Origin: Spirochaetes bacterium RIFOXYC1_FULL_54_7
GTDB taxonomy: Bacteria; Spirochaetota; Spirochaetia; Treponematales; UBA12059
NCBI GenBank assembly: GCA_001830645.1
Contig: MIBM01000046.1
Span: 5,126 to 14,536 of the forward strand
Direction: 5' to 3'
Length of the DNA stretch: 9,411 bases
How positions within the stretch are numbered: the stretch's first letter is position 1; every line of letters starts with the position of its first letter. The notes under the pieces are model-generated. The model worked only from the letters and a program-made list of their open reading frames with translations, had not been told where the DNA came from and searched no databases. Of the stretch, positions 7,301 through 9,411 are shown piece by piece. Both the position numbers and the translations under genes were made by a program.

Positions 7301-7393
7301 GCACGCCTTCGTGAGATCTATCTGCCATCACCGAAACTCGTGCCGCGGCACGCCTTCGTGAGATCTATCTGCCATCACCGAAACTCGTGCCGA
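7300..7393. repeat. 47-base tandem direct repeat duplicating the pfkA 3' end, with hairpin potential
   Basis: Copy 1 is 7300-7346 and copy 2 is 7347-7393. They agree at 46 of 47 positions, differing only at the last base (C at 7346, A at 7393). Copy 2 contains the last nine codons of pfkA and its TAG stop (7365-7367) plus 18 bases beyond. Copy 1 is a non-coding duplicate of the same sequence, stop included, and lies against the lgt stop. Each copy begins GGCACG and ends with the complementary CGTGCC, with inner arms TTCGTGA and TCACCGAA pairing with one bulge, so each can fold as an imperfect hairpin. The junction gives a perfect 14-base palindrome at 7339-7352. No T-tract follows on either strand, so a classic intrinsic terminator is not supported. 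A structural barrier between the convergent lgt and pfkA transcripts remains possible. Confidence 0.95.
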
Positions 7394-8471
7394 CGAGTCT
7401 GGCTGTCTCCACAAGATGGTGGTCTATGGGTACCGTCCGGGTACGTCCTGCAACCTCGCTCAGAGGAACCGAGGCCACATGGCTGTCCCTCATGGCAACC
7501 ATCCGGCCAAACTGACCCCGGGCCAGCATTTCGGCGGCCGAGGTCCCGAAGGCGGTGGCCAGCACCCTGTCGTAGGGAATGGGAGTTCCGCCACGCTGGA
7601 GGTAGCCCAGCACGGTGAGCCGGGTTTCCATACCCGTATCTTTTTCAATTTCAGCCGCCACCCGATAGCCGATGGTCGGGTAGCTCGCTTCTTCACGCAG
7701 GCGTTTCCGCTCCTTTTTCGGCATGGCTGCTTCTGCCACGGTCATGGCTCCCTCCGCAACGACCACGATGGAGAACAGCTTGCCGGCTGCCCTGCGCAGT
7801 TCAAGGTCTTTGGCAACTTCCTTCGGATCGTATGGAATTTCCGGCAGGAGTATCACATCTCCTCCGGCGGCTACCCCGGCATACAACGAGAGCCAGCCGG
7901 CTTTATGACCCATCAGTTCTATGACCATGATGCGGTTGTGCGAGTTGGCCGTGGAATGCAGCCTGTCTATGGATGTGGCCGCTATGTCCACCGCGGAATG
8001 GAAGCCGAAGCTGACATCGGTGCCCCAGATGTCGTTGTCTATCGTCTTTGGCAGCCCTATCACCTTGATCCCTTCCTTGGACAGGAGATGGGCAGTAGTG
8101 TTGGTGCCGTTTCCGCCTATGGCGACTATGGCGTCCAGGCCCAGGCGGTCTATGGTTTCCTTGATGAGTTCCGGTTTATCCTGGCCTGCTTCGGCGTCGG
8201 TCAGGGCTGGATCATACCGGTCCTTGAATGGTTTTTCACGGGATGATCCCAGAATGGTTCCGCCCTGGGTAAGTATGTTTGAGAAATCGGCTGCAGATAG
8301 TTCCCGGGCATCACCGTAGATCAGACCACGATAGCCGTTTGAAATCCCGATGACCTCCATGCCATAGGTACTTGAGGCTGCCTTGGCTACTCCACGTATG
8401 GCTGCATTCAACCCCGGGCAATCACCGCCGCTGGTAAGTATTCCGAATCGCTTGATGGTCGGTTTTGGCAT
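7365..8471 (-). CDS. pfkA: 6-phosphofructokinase (phosphofructokinase family, mixed GGNGT/PKTIDND signature)
   Basis: Phosphorylates fructose 6-phosphate to fructose 1,6-bisphosphate, the committed step of glycolysis, in the cytoplasm. The product has 368 residues. The N-terminal phosphate-donor loop is TSGGDCPGLNAAIRG (13-27) and GSSREKPF (75-82) follows. The donor-site motif is AIGGNGTNT (117-125) and the catalytic loop is PKTIDND (141-147), with Asp145 as the expected base. Substrate-site segments are MGHKAGWLSL (187-196), PEIPYD (210-215) and GYLQRGGTP (289-297). The C-terminus GTSFGD is typical of the family. In E. coli numbering, residue 103 is Asn instead of Asp, 104 is Gly (as in ATP enzymes) and 124 is Lys (as in many PPi and some ATP enzymes), so donor specificity cannot be assigned confidently. 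Start ATG 8471 is preceded by AGGAAA at 9 bases. A longer reading from 8516 would overlap the upstream gene. It follows the SDR-like gene by 16 bases, so the two are likely cotranscribed. Confidence 0.95.
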   Translation of the reverse strand: MPKPTIKRFGILTSGGDCPGLNAAIRGVAKAASSTYGMEVIGISNGYRGLIYGDARELSAADFSNILTQGGTILGSSREKPFKDRYDPALTDAEAGQDKPELIKETIDRLGLDAIVAIGGNGTNTTAHLLSKEGIKVIGLPKTIDNDIWGTDVSFGFHSAVDIAATSIDRLHSTANSHNRIMVIELMGHKAGWLSLYAGVAAGGDVILLPEIPYDPKEVAKDLELRRAAGKLFSIVVVAEGAMTVAEAAMPKKERKRLREEASYPTIGYRVAAEIEKDTGMETRLTVLGYLQRGGTPIPYDRVLATAFGTSAAEMLARGQFGRMVAMRDSHVASVPLSEVAGRTRTVPIDHHLVETARLVGTSFGDGR

Positions 8472-8487
8472 GGTGGTTTCTTTCCTG

Positions 8488-9264
8488 TTACTTGCCGAAC
8501 AGATTGATGCGCCCACTGTGGCGCAGCAGTTTTGAACTGTCCCGGGGCGGTTCGTCCAGTACCTTGATTAGATATCGTGCCAGCAGTTCTGGCTGACCGG
8601 ATTCGTCGCGCACGGTGAACAGCTTGTAGGCCTCTGTAGTCTGTGCAGCTAGAGTACAGGCAAGGGCTTCCATCGCACCGGCAGCCATGGCTCCCAGAGG
8701 GTCGCGGTCACCGGGAAGCAGGACGACAAGGATAAGTCCCGATCCCCGTTCCGCAAATCGCCGGCCAAGTTCGCGCAGCAGCTGTGCGTAGCCGGTTATC
8801 CAGGTTGTGCTGGCTGCCTCGATCTGTCCGAGGCTTAGGTCAGACAGCCTCGGGTTGCCGGTTGATGGAGGATCGATGAAGAGTATTGCTTCGTTCACCG
8901 TACCCCCAAGGGCTGTCTCTGCTTCTATGAGGGCAGCCTTGGTCGAGGCGAAGGATCCGGGATTCCAGCTGATGAAAGGGTGATCGTCCATGAGGTCGGG
9001 ACTCTCAGCCTCTGCAGAACCTGCGCTTGCCTGGTTCTGGATATCTGGTTCCAATTCTTGCTGGAAGGTGGATTCAGACTCTTCCTGGACGGTGGATTCA
9101 GACTCTATCCGGGTTTCTGCCCTTGCATCGGCCTGGCTGGTGTTACGGCGGGAGTCCGCTTGTGCCTGGATGGCAAGCAGGGTTCTGCCTGAAATTCGTG
9201 CATCCTGGATCAGGGCATCCAGATAGGCACTTGCCACGGAAATGGTCAGCGTTGTCTTTTTCAC
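8488..9264 (-). CDS. Unknown protein resembling a degenerate short-chain dehydrogenase (SDR-like)
   Basis: No named family is certain. The 258-residue product starts at GTG 9264 (MKKTTLTISVASAYL). Its pattern of strands and helices follows an SDR fold. MKKTTLTISVASAYLDALIQ (1-20), then SGRTLLAIQA (25-34), occupies the place of the first strand, cofactor loop and helix, but the Gly-rich TGxxxGxG is absent. NEAILFIDPPS (124-134) corresponds to the usual NNAG strand. ASTTWITGYAQLLRELGRRF (151-170), GLILVVLLPGD (176-186) and GAMEALACTLA (196-206) match the later helix-strand-helix, but no YxxxK is present. SGRINLFGK at the end recalls the SDR C-terminus. Residues about 35-95 are a low-complexity Ser/Glu/Gln/Ala linker containing an 8-residue tandem repeat. 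It probably has no dehydrogenase activity and may be structural, regulatory or a partner of PfkA. No signal peptide cleavage site is evident. The fold assignment is inference. Other possibilities are an unrelated alpha/beta protein of lineage-specific distribution. Confidence 0.8.
   Translation of the reverse strand: MKKTTLTISVASAYLDALIQDARISGRTLLAIQAQADSRRNTSQADARAETRIESESTVQEESESTFQQELEPDIQNQASAGSAEAESPDLMDDHPFISWNPGSFASTKAALIEAETALGGTVNEAILFIDPPSTGNPRLSDLSLGQIEAASTTWITGYAQLLRELGRRFAERGSGLILVVLLPGDRDPLGAMAAGAMEALACTLAAQTTEAYKLFTVRDESGQPELLARYLIKVLDEPPRDSSKLLRHSGRINLFGK
9061..9106 (-). repeat. 24-base tandem repeat inside the SDR-like gene
   Basis: Bases 9061-9082 and 9085-9106 match at 21 of 22 positions (mismatch at 9066/9090), with a period of 24. 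The repeat encodes the octapeptides ESESTVQE and ESESTFQQ. The period is a multiple of three, so copy number changes would keep the reading frame and change the length of the linker. Confidence 0.85.
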
Positions 9265-9270
9265 GGCCCC

Positions 9271-9299
9271 AGTGTACTATGGCCCGGTGCCCGGCGCAA
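9271..9299 (-). promoter_or_regulatory. Candidate promoter of the SDR-like gene/pfkA unit
   Basis: Read on the minus strand, TTGCGC (9299-9294) and TACACT (9276-9271) are spaced by 17 bases. The -10 box ends 6 bases before the GTG start, so transcription would begin at or next to the start codon, giving a leaderless message. This agrees with the absence of a convincing ribosome site before the GTG. The -10 box and its flanks (AGTACACTG) are identical to those of the promoter at 1472-1480. Confidence 0.45.
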
Positions 9300-9368
9300 G
9301 TTGTGGCCGTGAATGTATAGGGTAGGGTCGATCCGACAGGCCGGCCTTTCGCCCAAGCGGGAGCCCCG

Positions 9369-9411
9369 ATGAAATTAGCCCTTTGTCAGATCGATTCGGT
9401 AGTCGGGGATT
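9369..9411 (+). CDS. nadE: Carbon-nitrogen hydrolase N-terminus, probably glutamine-dependent NAD synthetase (partial)
   Basis: Only the first 14 codons are in the window (MKLALCQIDSVVGD). The pattern M-K-hydrophobic-A-L-x-Q-h-x-x-x-V-G-D is the opening of nitrilase-type amidase domains, and the closest match in memory is the glutaminase domain of NAD synthetase (MKIALAQxNxxVGD). That enzyme amidates nicotinic acid adenine dinucleotide using glutamine. ATG 9369 is preceded by GGGAG at 5 bases, which supports the start. Other nitrilase-superfamily enzymes share this opening, so the symbol is provisional. The gene is divergent from the SDR-like gene with a 104-base gap, in which I see small palindromes (9327-9337 and AGGCCGGCCT at 9338-9347) but no convincing plus-strand promoter. 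Confidence 0.6.
   Translation, partial: MKLALCQIDSVVGD

Noticed and set aside
7300..7345. Rho-independent terminator between lgt and pfkA
   Set aside because: The hairpin is long and bulged, and neither strand has a T-tract after it. It is reported only as a structured repeat.
7300..7393. CRISPR-like array
   Set aside because: There are only two copies, directly abutting with no spacer, and one of them is coding sequence of pfkA. No cas gene is present.
7416..8246. 276-codon plus-strand open frame opposite pfkA
   Set aside because: It is a shadow of pfkA, with no family motif and composition typical of antisense translation.

Overview
The window is a compact stretch of bacterial chromosome, moderately GC-rich by eye, with short intergenic gaps and no mobile element, rRNA or tRNA that I could see. 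The gene set (CtpA-type protease, a MinD/ParA ATPase next to a very large FapA/DUF342 protein, Lgt, and a 6-phosphofructokinase with an Asn/Lys active-site signature) suggests a free-living or host-associated spirochaete (Spirochaeta/Treponema-like). That is an inference from family resemblance. No taxonomic marker gene is present.

Layout from left to right. Positions 1-1382 (minus) hold a secreted S41 carboxyl-terminal processing protease that loses only its last few residues at the window edge. Divergent from it is a plus-strand cluster: a small four-helix membrane protein (1481-1924), a MinD/ParA/FlhG-like ATPase (1926-3071) and a 1018-residue FapA/DUF342 protein (3080-6136). The gaps are 1 and 8 bases, so these three look like one operon. 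After a 138-base gap with a good sigma70-type promoter comes lgt (6275-7300), the prolipoprotein diacylglyceryl transferase.

lgt converges on a minus-strand pair: a protein that looks like a degenerate short-chain dehydrogenase (8488-9264) followed 16 bases later by pfkA (7365-8471). Between lgt and pfkA is an almost perfect 47-base tandem duplication. Its second copy is the 3' end of pfkA, including the stop codon. Its first copy starts on the last base of the lgt stop codon. At the right edge, divergent from the minus-strand pair, is the first codon stretch of a carbon-nitrogen hydrolase, most likely the glutamine-dependent NAD synthetase.

Functionally, ctpA and lgt are cell-envelope genes (protein processing in the periplasm and lipoprotein maturation). 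The membrane protein/MinD/FapA trio looks like a surface- or pole-associated system of the kind linked to flagellar placement in other bacteria, but no flagellar gene is visible here. pfkA is central glycolysis. The most interesting points are the repeat architecture of the FapA protein, the ParA-FapA-membrane protein trio, the 47-base duplication of the pfkA tail, and the SDR-like protein that appears to have lost both its cofactor motif and its catalytic Tyr/Lys.
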